Shown here in pieces: positions 25,492 through 33,741 of a DNA stretch of 36,488 bases. Both the position numbers and the translations under genes were made by a program. The DNA is from JAKFVC01 sp040386595 (GTDB lineage Bacteria; Planctomycetota; Planctomycetia; Planctomycetales; Planctomycetaceae), in assembly GCA_040386595.1 (NCBI GenBank), contig JAZKFE010000179.1:1-36488 (forward strand). Reading direction: 5' to 3'. The notes beneath the pieces were generated by a model. The model was not told the origin of the DNA and made no database searches. It was given only the letters and a program-made list of their open reading frames with translations. Numbering within the stretch: position 1 is the first letter of the stretch; each line of letters opens with the position of its first letter.

Positions 25492-25637
25492 CATCATGGA
25501 AGATTCCATCCGGCTCGCCGTTTGAAGATTGTGCCGTGGTGCCCTATAACTCATATTGCGGTTCGATATAGAGCGACAGAGAGTCGAGTTCTTAAAGCCG
25601 CGTTTTTTCTCTCCACGTAAGATTTGAAACAGACAAC

Positions 25638-26942
25638 ATGGCAGACATTCTTCCCTTTCGTGGTTGGCGTTACGATTTGTCTCAAGTGGGCGACCTGTCG
25701 GATGTGACGGCACCTCCTTATGACGTCATCAATGCCAAGGAGCAGGAAGGTCTGTATCAACGGCATCCGTGCAACGTGATCCGTCTCGAACTGACTCGCG
25801 AAGAGCCCGGCGACACCGTCGACGCCAAGTACGGACGGGCGGCGAATTTCTTGCGGCAGTGGCAAAATGACGGCGTTCTGAACCGCGACCGCGAAGACTG
25901 CCTGTACGCTTACCACCAGGAATTCACTTGGGAAGGGACGACATACGTCCGCAAGGGGTTCATCGGCCGGATTCGTGTTGAGCCGTTCGGCGAAGGCTGC
26001 GTCTTCCCGCACGAACAGACATTGTCTGGTCCCAAGGCCGACCGGTTGTCGTTGCTGAAGGCGACAAAGACCAACCTGTCGCCGATTTTCGGGTTGTATC
26101 CAGACGATAAGAATGAAGTGATGGATCCCTTGGATCGAGCCGTCACCAGTGCCCCGTCGACAACCGCTGTCGACCACCTGGGGGTGATCCATCGTCTCTG
26201 GGCGATCAAGGATATCGCTGTGATTCAATCCGTCCAGAAGAAGATGCGCGACAAGAACATCTTCATCGCCGATGGTCATCACCGTTATGAAACCGCAAAC
26301 AACTACCGCAATGAGCTAGAGGCAGCGGGAAAACTGTCGGGCCCAGAAACGCCGCAAAACTTTGTGATGATGATGCTCGTCAGCATGAGCGATCCCGGCT
26401 TGGCCATTCTACCCACGCATCGCCTGGTGACCGGTTTGCCGAATCTGACTGCCGATCAAGTCGAAGCGGCGTTGCAGCCCCATTTCGAAGTCGAACGCAT
26501 TGGTCAAGGCCCCGCAGCCGCCAAGGAAACCTGGGACCTGATCGATGCCGATGGCGGCCAGGACGTCCTGGGATTCGGCACGACTGCCGACGACACCTGG
26601 CTGTTCGTCCGGGCTATTGATACCGCTCCCATGGCCACATTGGCCCCGGATCAAACCTCGGAATGGCGGAACCTGGGCGTCAGCTTGCTGCATAAGTTGG
26701 CCCTCGAGCATTTGATCTTCAAATCCGTTCCTGAGGCCCAGCCCAAATTCACCTACGTCCATTCGCTGGCCGAGGTCAATGCATCGCAAGCCGGCAAGAG
26801 CTGCCAGCTGGTGTGCCTGGTGCCGCCCGCACAGATCGATCATGTGGAAGTGATTGCCTCGCACCTGGAAAAAATGCCGCCGAAGAGCACCTACTTCTAT
26901 CCGAAGCTCTTGAGCGGATTGGTCTTCAATTCGATTGAGTAA
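25638..26942 (+). CDS. DUF1015 family protein
   Basis: The protein has 434 residues, the usual length of DUF1015 proteins. Recognition rests on ADILPFRGWRYD at the start, DVTAPPYDVIN (22-32) and the very characteristic IADGHHRYETA (210-220). It is soluble with no signal. The function is not settled; I recall that mutant-fitness work in Desulfovibrio linked a member to serine synthesis, possibly as a phosphoserine phosphatase, which I cannot test here. The stop codon overlaps an ATG of the next frame (TAATG), and three genes follow closely on the same strand, so this probably heads an operon. The ribosome binding site is weak. Confidence 0.9.
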   Translation: MADILPFRGWRYDLSQVGDLSDVTAPPYDVINAKEQEGLYQRHPCNVIRLELTREEPGDTVDAKYGRAANFLRQWQNDGVLNRDREDCLYAYHQEFTWEGTTYVRKGFIGRIRVEPFGEGCVFPHEQTLSGPKADRLSLLKATKTNLSPIFGLYPDDKNEVMDPLDRAVTSAPSTTAVDHLGVIHRLWAIKDIAVIQSVQKKMRDKNIFIADGHHRYETANNYRNELEAAGKLSGPETPQNFVMMMLVSMSDPGLAILPTHRLVTGLPNLTADQVEAALQPHFEVERIGQGPAAAKETWDLIDADGGQDVLGFGTTADDTWLFVRAIDTAPMATLAPDQTSEWRNLGVSLLHKLALEHLIFKSVPEAQPKFTYVHSLAEVNASQAGKSCQLVCLVPPAQIDHVEVIASHLEKMPPKSTYFYPKLLSGLVFNSIE

Positions 26943-27028
26943 TGGTTTTCGAAGGCGCTCGCCTCACTTGCGACTTCGTCGGTTCGTCAGAATTGACTTC
27001 ACCTCAAACCAAATTCGTTGAGCATGCG

Positions 27029-27619
27029 ATGTCTTCAACAAACGAATCAGAGGATGAAACAGATCCCTCACATCCGCTCGTGGTACAAAGAGTCGTCGCG
27101 GCCATAATCGAGGAGATGAAGAACGACGGAACCTACGATGCAATGATCGCGGAGCAGGAACGTCGGCCTGGTTCAGTCATACGATCCAGAATGACTGCTG
27201 GAGGGGACATTGAGTTCTTTTTAGAGGATTCCCGTGGACCGCCACTATGGATTCTCTTTGGGCCAATATTGCTGGTTGTCAGTGTTGCGATGGGGGCATG
27301 TGGTTGGTTGGCGGCCCAAGTTTATCAGTCGTTTTTCGGTCGCCAGGCTGGTCTTGACCTCCTTTATGGCTACCGCGGGATGTTGTTTGGAACGTTGACA
27401 ATTTTTGTCGGTTGGATCACCACAGGTTCCAAAGCAGAAGTCTGGTCACGCTTGCCGACTGATAAGCGGATAATCGTGGCGTTGCTAGGGGCGATCGTGC
27501 TGACATTCGTACTGGCGATTGGCGTGAGTATTCGAGATTTTTCCGGGACCCTCGGGATATTCTGCTATTGCATCTGTGCGTACTTAAGCATATTTAGCCG
27601 CCGAAAATGGTCATCATAG
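27029..27619 (+). CDS. Hypothetical membrane protein
   Basis: I do not recognise this 196-residue protein. The N-terminal 70 residues are soluble and charged (SEDETDPSHPL, EEMKNDGTYDAMIAEQERRP), then four likely membrane segments follow (about residues 76-105, 115-135, 147-170, 172-192) and a short basic tail RRKWSS. The frame is open from 26942, overlapping the DUF1015 stop, but the first 29 residues look like read-through of spacer; the ATG at 27029 gives a charged start without a signal. Which start is used is unsure. Codon use is slightly richer in A and T than in neighbours. It lies within the presumed DUF1015 operon, 18 bases before the YjbR-like gene. Confidence 0.7.
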   Translation: MSSTNESEDETDPSHPLVVQRVVAAIIEEMKNDGTYDAMIAEQERRPGSVIRSRMTAGGDIEFFLEDSRGPPLWILFGPILLVVSVAMGACGWLAAQVYQSFFGRQAGLDLLYGYRGMLFGTLTIFVGWITTGSKAEVWSRLPTDKRIIVALLGAIVLTFVLAIGVSIRDFSGTLGIFCYCICAYLSIFSRRKWSS

Positions 27620-27637
27620 GTTTCTTGGGAACATTCG

Positions 27638-28003
27638 ATGACGGCGAAAGAGTTCCGAGACCTGGCGCTGGCTCTACCGGAAGCAACTGAAGCTCAGCAT
27701 CTGGGCCATCCAGATTTCCGAGTCTGTGGGAAGATTTTCGCGACACTCGAACCGGAAAAGGATTCGGGGATGGCCAAACTTCCCCCAGAGGAACAGGCTC
27801 GGTTGGTTCAATTGGAACCCGATGTCTATCGTCCGGCGAGCGGTGCGTGGGGCCGTCTCGGTTGCACCATCATTCAGCTGCACGCTGCCGACCGGCTCAC
27901 TGTGAACGAGGCATTGGTTGCAGCTTGGCGGAACACCGCGCCGAAACGGCTGGTCGAGCAATCCAATCATTTAGACTGTGGTGACGACTCAACGCGTTCC
28001 TAA
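27638..28003 (+). CDS. MmcQ/YjbR family protein
   Basis: The protein has 121 residues. It starts with the family pattern EFRDLALALPEATEAQHLGHPDFRV (in part residues 5-29), followed by KIFATL, then KLPPEEQARLVQLEPDVYRPA and WGRLGCTIIQL, and ends with a helix holding LVAAWRNTAPKRL. YjbR/CyaY-like-fold proteins are small cytoplasmic proteins, suggested to bind DNA, without a defined role. It is 18 bases downstream of the membrane protein gene and 25 bases upstream of the sugar isomerase gene, so co-transcription is likely. Confidence 0.9.
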   Translation: MTAKEFRDLALALPEATEAQHLGHPDFRVCGKIFATLEPEKDSGMAKLPPEEQARLVQLEPDVYRPASGAWGRLGCTIIQLHAADRLTVNEALVAAWRNTAPKRLVEQSNHLDCGDDSTRS

Positions 28004-28028
28004 TTAAATGAGTCATGGAGATCAGGCC

Positions 28029-28961
28029 ATGTCCGCACATCCTCCCCTTCGTTTGTGCTTCTCGACATTGGCCTGCCCTGATTGGAGTTGGGCTGACCTG
28101 TTGCGGTATGGACCGCAGTTTGGCTACCAGGGTGTTGAGATCCGCCTGCTCGAGCGCGAGACGAACCTGCTGGTCCGGCCCGAGTTTCAGCCCGATCAAC
28201 TTCCCCTGCGTCGCGCGGAGCTCGATGCGGCCCAGTTTGCAGTCGCGGGGCTGGGATCTTCTGTGAGGTTTGATTACCTCGATCCTGTTGTCCGCCAGCA
28301 GCAGATTGAAATCGGTTGCCAGTATGTTGATCTGGCACATCAATTGCGTTCCCGTTTCGTCAGAGTCTTCGGGGATGTCTTCACCGCCGGGCAGGATGCC
28401 CCAAATCGCGAGCGGATAGTCGCCCAGGTCGTTGAGGGGTTAACGGCTTTGGGACGCTATGCCGAGCCGCGCGGTGTGCTGGTGTTGATGGAGACCCATG
28501 GAGATTTTGCAGAGTCTCCGTGGATGCAGACGGTGATGGAGCGGGTCGATCATCCGGCGGTGGGGGTCCTCTGGGATACTCACCACCCTTGGCGATTTTA
28601 CAACGAAGCGTTGTCCGAAACTTTCAATCGCCTGCGTCCCTGGATTCGACACACCCACTGGAAAGATTCTGTGGCTCAACCGGTCGCCATTACGGCGGCC
28701 GCCGACCCGGCTGCGATTCAAGCACAGGCTTTGATGAGCGGCCACCGACCGGCGCATTACGTGTTGCTCGGCAAAGGTGAGTTCCCTGCTGCAGAGGCAC
28801 TGCGGCTGTTGGACTCGATCGGTTATGACGGTTGGTACAGCCTGGAGTGGGAGCTGGCCTGGCATCCGGAACTTGCAGCGCCTGTGATCTCTTTGCCGGA
28901 CTTTCCGACAAAACTGATTGCGCTCAGCGAAGCGGTACGCGCTGAGGCGACCGGCCGATAG
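28029..28961 (+). CDS. Sugar phosphate isomerase/epimerase, TIM barrel
   Basis: This 310-residue protein belongs to the AP endonuclease 2/xylose isomerase-like TIM-barrel family. Metal-binding candidates on barrel strands are Glu155 (LMETHGDF), Asp183 (LWDTHHPW), His210 (RHTHWKD) and Glu273 (SLEWE), the order expected for the family. These enzymes isomerise or epimerise sugars, inosose or hydroxypyruvate; which one cannot be told. There is no signal peptide, so it is cytoplasmic. GGAG at 28017-28020 with an 8-base spacer points to the ATG at 28029 rather than the one at 28008. It is the last gene of the DUF1015 run. Confidence 0.9.
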   Translation: MSAHPPLRLCFSTLACPDWSWADLLRYGPQFGYQGVEIRLLERETNLLVRPEFQPDQLPLRRAELDAAQFAVAGLGSSVRFDYLDPVVRQQQIEIGCQYVDLAHQLRSRFVRVFGDVFTAGQDAPNRERIVAQVVEGLTALGRYAEPRGVLVLMETHGDFAESPWMQTVMERVDHPAVGVLWDTHHPWRFYNEALSETFNRLRPWIRHTHWKDSVAQPVAITAAADPAAIQAQALMSGHRPAHYVLLGKGEFPAAEALRLLDSIGYDGWYSLEWELAWHPELAAPVISLPDFPTKLIALSEAVRAEATGR

Positions 28962-29558
28962 AGGGATGCGGGAATTTCCGGCTCGTGAAACGGGTCGGTC
29001 TATACCACACGCAGCGACAGGTTTGATTGTGACGTTCACTCGTAGCCTCCGGCTGCCAATGAACGTTGATTCGCTCCGTCGAATCCTGAGTAGATGTGGG
29101 CCAGGCACAGAAAGAATTCGCCAAGTACCGGTCATCATCGCTACAGTCTGATTAACCTCTTCCTTACGTTAAGTGAGGAGGGATAACCTTCTAGCGTGTT
29201 GCAAAAAAACTTCACTAAAACTGGGATTTTCTGGTGTCTTTATGATGAACTCTCACTAACAGTTTACCTGACGGGATATTCTTTCCCTGTCTGTATTTGT
29301 GGATTATCAGGAGTGTTCCGAGATGGGCGAGTCAAACTGGAGAGGTGTGAGGGTCGTGTTGGCTAATCACAACGTCTCGCTGTTTGACCACCCCCAAAAT
29401 GCGTTCTATAGTCAAGTTGTCCGCATCATGTTCCTTTTCTTGAACAATTCGCGGACAAAACAAGACACGCATCAAGACGGCGCGTTACCAATCGTCATGT
29501 TCGGCAAGATCAATCTGGTCGGTTTATCTTGTAGAGCCCGGTAGCGAAAGGTCGTCAT
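28962..29558. other. 597-base spacer with two hairpins
   Basis: No credible gene is seen; an 81-codon frame at 29299-29544 has no Shine-Dalgarno and no protein-like pattern. Near 29158-29182 an RNA-type stem of ten pairs with some G-U (loop GTTAA) could end the upstream operon. At 29417-29458 TTGTCCGC and GCGGACAA enclose a second short repeat (TGTTC/GAACA), which may be a terminator or regulatory hairpin ahead of the protease gene. Confidence 0.5.
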
Positions 29559-31217
29559 ATGGGGGAGATTATGCGGATCGGGACTCAACTTAGACGCTGG
29601 ATCGTATTGCTCGTTCTATGCGGGCTCACCTCTTGGACCTATCGCTCGACATTGGGGGCTGGCCCCGTCAAGTTTCGCCGCCCAAGTGGGGGGACGGATC
29701 AAGCGGTGGCCTCGGGAATTGAACTGGAAAAATCCAGACAATGGCTCGAAGCAATTGAACACTACGAAAAAGAGCTCAAGGCTCATCCGGATCAGGATGA
29801 ACTGAAGCATGGTCTGCGACGAGCGAAGTACCACTTCGCGATTGATCGTCGCTATGCTGATGGCAGCTTCCTGCGAACGATGCTCCCGATGAATCGTGCC
29901 GAGGCCTTGGGCATCGTGAACGAAGTGTTGGACAAAATTCATCGCGGGTACGTCGAATCCCTGCCGGAAATGTATTTCGTGGCACATGGGACCGAAAGTC
30001 TGTATCTGGCCTTGGTGAATCCCAAATTCCTGCAGACCAATCTGCCGGGTGTGTCACCTCAACAAGTCAAAGAAGTGCGTCTGATTCTGAAAGAACGCTA
30101 TTGGAACAAGCCGGTCGAAGATCGCCGGGCCACGGTACGGATCATTAACGAAGTGTGCGATCTGGCCGAGCGAAAAATTGGCTTGCGGTCTGGTGCAGTG
30201 GTCATGGAGTATCTGTTCGGTGGCTGCAATGCTCTGGACGAATATTCGGGCTATCTGACACCCACGCGACTCAAGGACTTGTACGGTAATATCGATGGCC
30301 AGTTTGTAGGTTTAGGCATCGAGATGAAAGCGGAAGCTGGCAAGGGACTCTTGCTGGTTAACGTGTTGCCGGAAAGCCCGGCTGCCGAGGGAGGCCTGTA
30401 TTCTGGCGAACATATCGTGGCGATCGACGGCACCAACTGCCGCTTGATGACGACTGATGAAGCCGCCAACATGCTGCAGGGTAAGCCTGGTTCGCAAGTG
30501 CGGCTCGATATTGAAGGGCGTGATGCGAAAGTTCGCAATCGCAGCTTTGGCCGTCGAGCCGTGCATGTGAAGTCCTTGCCGATCGTCAAAATTATCGATC
30601 AGCAACATGGAATCGGTTACATCAAGATGACCGGCTTCCAGAAGAATACCAATGACGAAATGATCGCCGCGTTACGAGATTTGCAGTCCCAAGGGATGAA
30701 GTCCCTGATTTGGGATGTGCGAGGTAACCCCGGTGGTTTGCTGACTGCTGCGGTGGAAGTGCTTGACCACTTCATCGCCGATGGCACAATCGTCTCGACC
30801 AAGGGGCGTCTGCCCGAAGAAAGCTGGACTTACTCTGCTCACCGCATGGGAACGGTCAATATGCCGTTGGTGCTGCTGGTGGATGGTGATAGTGCCAGTG
30901 CCAGTGAGATCGTCGCGGGGGCCATTCGTGACCATCGCCGCGGGACTCTGGTGGGACGTAAGACTTATGGTAAGTGGTCAGTGCAAAACATTATGCAACT
31001 GCATCACAGCGACGGTCTGCGGTTAACGACGGCCAAGTTCTACTCGCCCCGCGGTGAGACGTTCGGCAAGATTGGAATCGCTCCGCATATCACGGTTCCC
31101 GAATCCAGCCCCACACGGACCTACTTCCGCGGTCCGACCGAAGTGAATCTGGATGAAGACCTGGACCTGAAAAAGGGTGTGGAAGTTCTGATGAAGCAAG
31201 AAGTCGCTCAGCCCTAA
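29559..31217 (+). CDS. S41 family (CtpA/Prc-like) C-terminal processing protease
   Basis: The protein has 552 residues. A signal or anchor segment (about 12-34) sends it to the periplasm. Residues about 50-135 are helical and may form TPR-like hairpins (LEKSRQWLEAIEHYEKELKA in part), not usual in short CtpA proteins. A PDZ domain follows (about 245-330: GQFVGLGIEM, LPESPAAEGGL, DGTNCRLMTTDEAANML in part) and then the S41 catalytic domain with IGYIKMTGF and WDVRGNPGG. The Ser-Lys dyad is Ser447 (SASASE) and Lys472 (TYGKWSVQ), 25 residues apart as in E. coli Prc. The start at 29559 has AAAGG seven bases before it; an ATG at 29571 preceded by GGGGGAG is also possible. It ends at a strong terminator. 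Confidence 0.93.
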   Translation: MGEIMRIGTQLRRWIVLLVLCGLTSWTYRSTLGAGPVKFRRPSGGTDQAVASGIELEKSRQWLEAIEHYEKELKAHPDQDELKHGLRRAKYHFAIDRRYADGSFLRTMLPMNRAEALGIVNEVLDKIHRGYVESLPEMYFVAHGTESLYLALVNPKFLQTNLPGVSPQQVKEVRLILKERYWNKPVEDRRATVRIINEVCDLAERKIGLRSGAVVMEYLFGGCNALDEYSGYLTPTRLKDLYGNIDGQFVGLGIEMKAEAGKGLLLVNVLPESPAAEGGLYSGEHIVAIDGTNCRLMTTDEAANMLQGKPGSQVRLDIEGRDAKVRNRSFGRRAVHVKSLPIVKIIDQQHGIGYIKMTGFQKNTNDEMIAALRDLQSQGMKSLIWDVRGNPGGLLTAAVEVLDHFIADGTIVSTKGRLPEESWTYSAHRMGTVNMPLVLLVDGDSASASEIVAGAIRDHRRGTLVGRKTYGKWSVQNIMQLHHSDGLRLTTAKFYSPRGETFGKIGIAPHITVPESSPTRTYFRGPTEVNLDEDLDLKKGVEVLMKQEVAQP

Positions 31218-31256
31218 TAGCGGGTTTCGTCCGCGACGATCCCTGATCAAATTTCA

Positions 31257-31289
31257 CAGCCTGGTTACCACAAGTAACCAGGCTGTTTT
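31257..31289 (+). terminator. Intrinsic terminator after S41 protease
   Basis: A perfect 12-bp stem (CAGCCTGGTTAC at 31257-31268 with GTAACCAGGCTG at 31274-31285, loop CACAA) is followed by TTTT (31286-31289) and CGTTT. It is 39 bases after the stop codon. Confidence 0.9.
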
Positions 31290-31332
31290 CGTTTGAGCCC
31301 AATCAAGTCTCCGCTCATCTAGATTCTCGAAC

Positions 31333-31397
31333 CAAAGTCGTTGTTCACTCCGCGAACTGAACGTCTTCGTCTCTTCGTAGGACGCTCGCCTACGAAG
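31333..31397. repeat. Degenerate family A arm and small hairpin
   Basis: 31333-31363 is a family A arm with a few changes (GTTCACTCCGCGAAC in place of GTTCGCTCCGCGAAC). Directly after it an 8-bp hairpin (CTTCGTAG 31373-31380 with CTACGAAG 31390-31397) follows. No facing arm is seen close by. Confidence 0.7.
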
Positions 31398-31414
31398 AAA
31401 AATGGAGCATCTCT

Positions 31415-31611
31415 AGTCCCGAAGGGACGGTAGAACCTAGCCGTGGGCGTGAGCCCACGGTCTAGTCTATAAATGACATAAAGCCCTGAAAGGGCGGCAC
31501 TTCCGCAATCGTGTGTTGTTGCGGAGTGTCGCCCCTTCAGGGCTCGGTCGTTCACGAGAATCGTTCCGTGGGCTGACGCCCACGGCTAGATTCTGTCGTC
31601 CCTTCGGGACT
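31415..31611. repeat. 197-bp mirror-ordered nest of three hairpin types, family C
   Basis: Three boxes appear left to right and return inverted in reverse order. Box 1 AGTCCCGAAGGGACG (31415-31429) returns perfectly at 31597-31611. Box 2 (31437-31460, around CCGTGGGCGTGAGCCCACGG) returns at 31566-31589 with one change in 24. Box 3 (31481-31508, AGCCCTGAAAGGGCGGCACT and onward) returns at 31519-31544 with three changes and one indel. Each box also folds on itself (for example GTCCC, GAA, GGGAC). Ten bases form the centre. No protein is encoded. A family A unit abuts it at 31613. Confidence 0.88.
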
Positions 31612-31612
31612 T

Positions 31613-31751
31613 ATAGTCGTTGTTCGCTCCGCGAACAGAACGCGCTCGCAGTAGCGAGGTGAGATACGTCTTGAGATTGAATGCGAATTCTGGCCGGCTA
31701 CTGCGAATGCGTTATGTTCGCGGAGCGAACAACGACTATCACAACGACTAT
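31613..31751. repeat. Family A inverted pair with extra arm fragment
   Basis: The left arm starts at 31613 (ATAGTCGTT then GTTCGCTCCGCGAAC) and the inverted right arm ends at 31739; they match over about 43 bases with about four changes, including the GCAGTAGC extension. A second short fragment of the right end (ACAACGACTAT, 31741-31751) follows in tandem and supplies the TAG stop of the minus-strand metalloprotease gene. Confidence 0.88.
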
Positions 31752-32644
31752 GGTCGGTCGGCAGCGAGCTGGACTCCGTTGTCCTGGCTGGGCGAAGTCT
31801 TCAAGAGCCACGCCTTCCAGTCGCCTTCCAGCTTCGCAAGCGAACCGCTGGCGAGTGGCGTCATGGAACCTTGCTGGGCCTGCTCGACGAGCCGGACGAC
31901 ACTTTCTTCCGAGCCTGAATTCTGGGCCAGCAAGAATTCGATCAACGAGCCGCTTTGGGCATAGAACAAGTCTCCGAGATGCTTGTCCTGGGGATACTGC
32001 TGCATACTGAGGAGTTGTTGGAGAGAAAAACCTCGGCCTTGGCGAATCTCTGCAGCCAGCCAGCCGCGCATGTCTTTCTGACGCACCAGCGGTTCGCAAT
32101 TCAGAGCGATCCCTTCGTCGGCCCAACGCGGAATCTGCTTGCGGGCAAAACGGTCGGCCAGGATCACGTGGGTCAGTTCGTGCACCGCCACGTTGAAGAC
32201 GCGGGCTTCGTTGTCCGAACGCATGTCGAGTCGACGCATCCAGACCTGACCGTCACCAATCTCGAGATCCGCGAATCCCCAGGAGTCGGCGGGAAAGCGG
32301 GTCTTTTGCTGATACTCGGTCGAGGTGGGATAGAGGAAGACGTCACATTTGATCGACCAGTTGGCCGGGGTGCCTTGGGACGACCAGCGTTGACGAATGG
32401 CCTCGCGTGAGCTTTCGCACACAGCCGCTAGCCGAGTCACCAGGGGAGCTTGGCTGTGGTGATGGAACCGAAAATTCCGACTTTCAGCTACATGCCAGCC
32501 ATTGGCTTGCGAGTGTCGCAAAGTCTCCGCTTTGGCGGGCGGAACGGCGTCGGCGGCTCGAACCGGCTGATTGAGGCCCGTGGAAATGGACCATGCCACG
32601 AAGACAAAAATCAGGGGGAGTGCTCGTCGATAGCTTGCTGACAT
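31748..32644 (-). CDS. Secreted peptidase MA-like metalloprotease
   Basis: The protein has 298 residues. A signal peptide (about 1-31, ending VRA-AD) precedes the catalytic domain. VAVHELTH (His155, Glu156, His159) is the zinc-binding HExxH motif, and WADEGIA (Glu177), 18 residues further on, gives the third ligand, as in peptidase MA-like gluzincins. It is presumably periplasmic; the substrate is unknown. The ATG at 32644 is chosen since GGTGA stands just before it and a signal peptide follows; an open frame continues upstream to 32806 without protein character. The stop codon falls in a repeat fragment, so the C-terminus may have been reshaped. It is convergent with the S41 protease gene. 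Confidence 0.85.
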   Translation of the reverse strand: MSASYRRALPLIFVFVAWSISTGLNQPVRAADAVPPAKAETLRHSQANGWHVAESRNFRFHHHSQAPLVTRLAAVCESSREAIRQRWSSQGTPANWSIKCDVFLYPTSTEYQQKTRFPADSWGFADLEIGDGQVWMRRLDMRSDNEARVFNVAVHELTHVILADRFARKQIPRWADEGIALNCEPLVRQKDMRGWLAAEIRQGRGFSLQQLLSMQQYPQDKHLGDLFYAQSGSLIEFLLAQNSGSEESVVRLVEQAQQGSMTPLASGSLAKLEGDWKAWLLKTSPSQDNGVQLAADRP

Positions 32645-33278
32645 CAAATTCACCGTCTCCGTACCCAAGAGACCTGCACGACTCACAAGCTGGAGAACGC
32701 ACGCAGCGTGCCGGAATTTTTCAATTTGAAAATCAATTTCCGTAACCGATTGCAACAACATAGGTTGCGAAGAGCACTTCGCGGTGATGGGCTGCAGAAC
32801 TCGCAAGCAGCCGCGTTCGACGTGCGTAGGCCCCCGGCGGAGGTGCCCAGATGGTGGGCACGCGGGATTGGCTTTACTTCAAAATTTCCCAGGACAGTTG
32901 TGAGCGGTCCAAAGCGGACTGGATTTGGGCTGGCCAGAGATTCCCTGCCTGGGATTACTTATTCGTTAAACAGACGTTACCCGTTGCTGAAGTGCCAGTT
33001 AAACCCCGTATAAGCCTTAGGGTCCAGGCTGATCTGCCGTTTTCGCGGATTGACAAATGGCGGTAACGGCGGACACTTGAATTGAGTGGCCTTATGTTGC
33101 GGAGCGTCGGCAGGCAGCAGATCGCCGGGAACAGATGCTGCGATTTGATTGCTCTCCTCCTGCTCTGCTGGGTCCGCAATAACAGTTGTCGTGCGTTGTG
33201 ATTTCCGGGACTCGGAAGGTTGCCTGCCACTGTCACGGTAGAGCTGACCGCGCGTCCGTTTCAGAAAAGGTGAATATC
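32645..33278. other. 634-base spacer between divergent genes
   Basis: No credible gene is present. Near 32714-32742 is an AT-rich imperfect palindrome (TTTTCAA, T, TTGAAAA). Promoters for the metalloprotease gene and for the small secreted protein gene should lie here; none is clear. Confidence 0.45.
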
Positions 33279-33635
33279 ATGAGCAGTCTATTGAGGAACT
33301 GTGGCGCGGCAGCGTTAGTGCTGAGCGCTGCATGCCTGAGCCTGTCGCAGGCCGAGGCGGGTGGCCGGCGGAGTGCCTGCAATTGCCAACAGTATTATGC
33401 CGCTCCTGCAGCTACGACTTATGTCGCCCCTGCTCCTGCCCCAGTGGCGGCGACTGACGGTCGGCAACGCTATCAAAGCGCCTACCAGGCACCAGCGACG
33501 AATATGCCCGCCCCCGCGGTCTATGCCGCTCCGGCCGACAACTATTACTACTACGGCTCAAATCAGCCGTTGCGTTTTCAAGACCGCACCTTCCATGATC
33601 AATGGGACGCCGGCCGCAAAATTCGCGGTCTGTAG
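33279..33635 (+). CDS. Small secreted Ala/Pro/Tyr-rich protein
   Basis: I do not recognise a family for this 118-residue protein. A signal peptide (about 1-27, ending AEA-GG) is followed by CNCQQYY, a low-complexity Ala-Pro stretch (TTYVAPAPAPVAA, TNMPAPAVYAAPA), then DNYYYYGSNQPLRF and a conserved-looking end FHDQWDAGRKIRGL. The composition suggests a periplasmic or cell-surface protein. AAGGTGA before the ATG at 33279 supports this start; a longer frame begins at 33186. It has its own terminator and is convergent with the squalene-hopene cyclase gene. Confidence 0.8.
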   Translation: MSSLLRNCGAAALVLSAACLSLSQAEAGGRRSACNCQQYYAAPAATTYVAPAPAPVAATDGRQRYQSAYQAPATNMPAPAVYAAPADNYYYYGSNQPLRFQDRTFHDQWDAGRKIRGL

Positions 33636-33663
33636 GCGTTAAAGAGATGCCGTAAAGAGACAC

Positions 33664-33708
33664 GAGAGGGGTCAGGCAAAGAGCTCAATGCCTGTCCTCT
33701 CTTTTTTT
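33664..33708 (+). terminator. Intrinsic terminator after the small secreted protein
   Basis: GAGAGG (33664-33669) and AGGCA (33674-33678) pair with TGCCT (33689-33693) and CCTCTC (33696-33701), followed by seven Ts (33702-33708). Confidence 0.88.
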
Positions 33709-33741
33709 ACCTACCTTGGCCGGGATCTCATTATCAAAAAC

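Noticed and set aside
29299..29544. 81-codon plus-strand frame before the S41 protease
   Set aside because: No Shine-Dalgarno, no domain-like pattern, and it runs through a hairpin (29417-29458).
31319..31555. 78-codon minus-strand frame across the repeat cluster
   Set aside because: It translates the palindromic boxes and has no ribosome site; such repeat-derived frames are often mis-annotated as hypothetical proteins.
31333..31751. CRISPR array
   Set aside because: The repeats are palindromic pairs of unequal type and spacing in mirrored order, with no regular spacers and no cas genes nearby.
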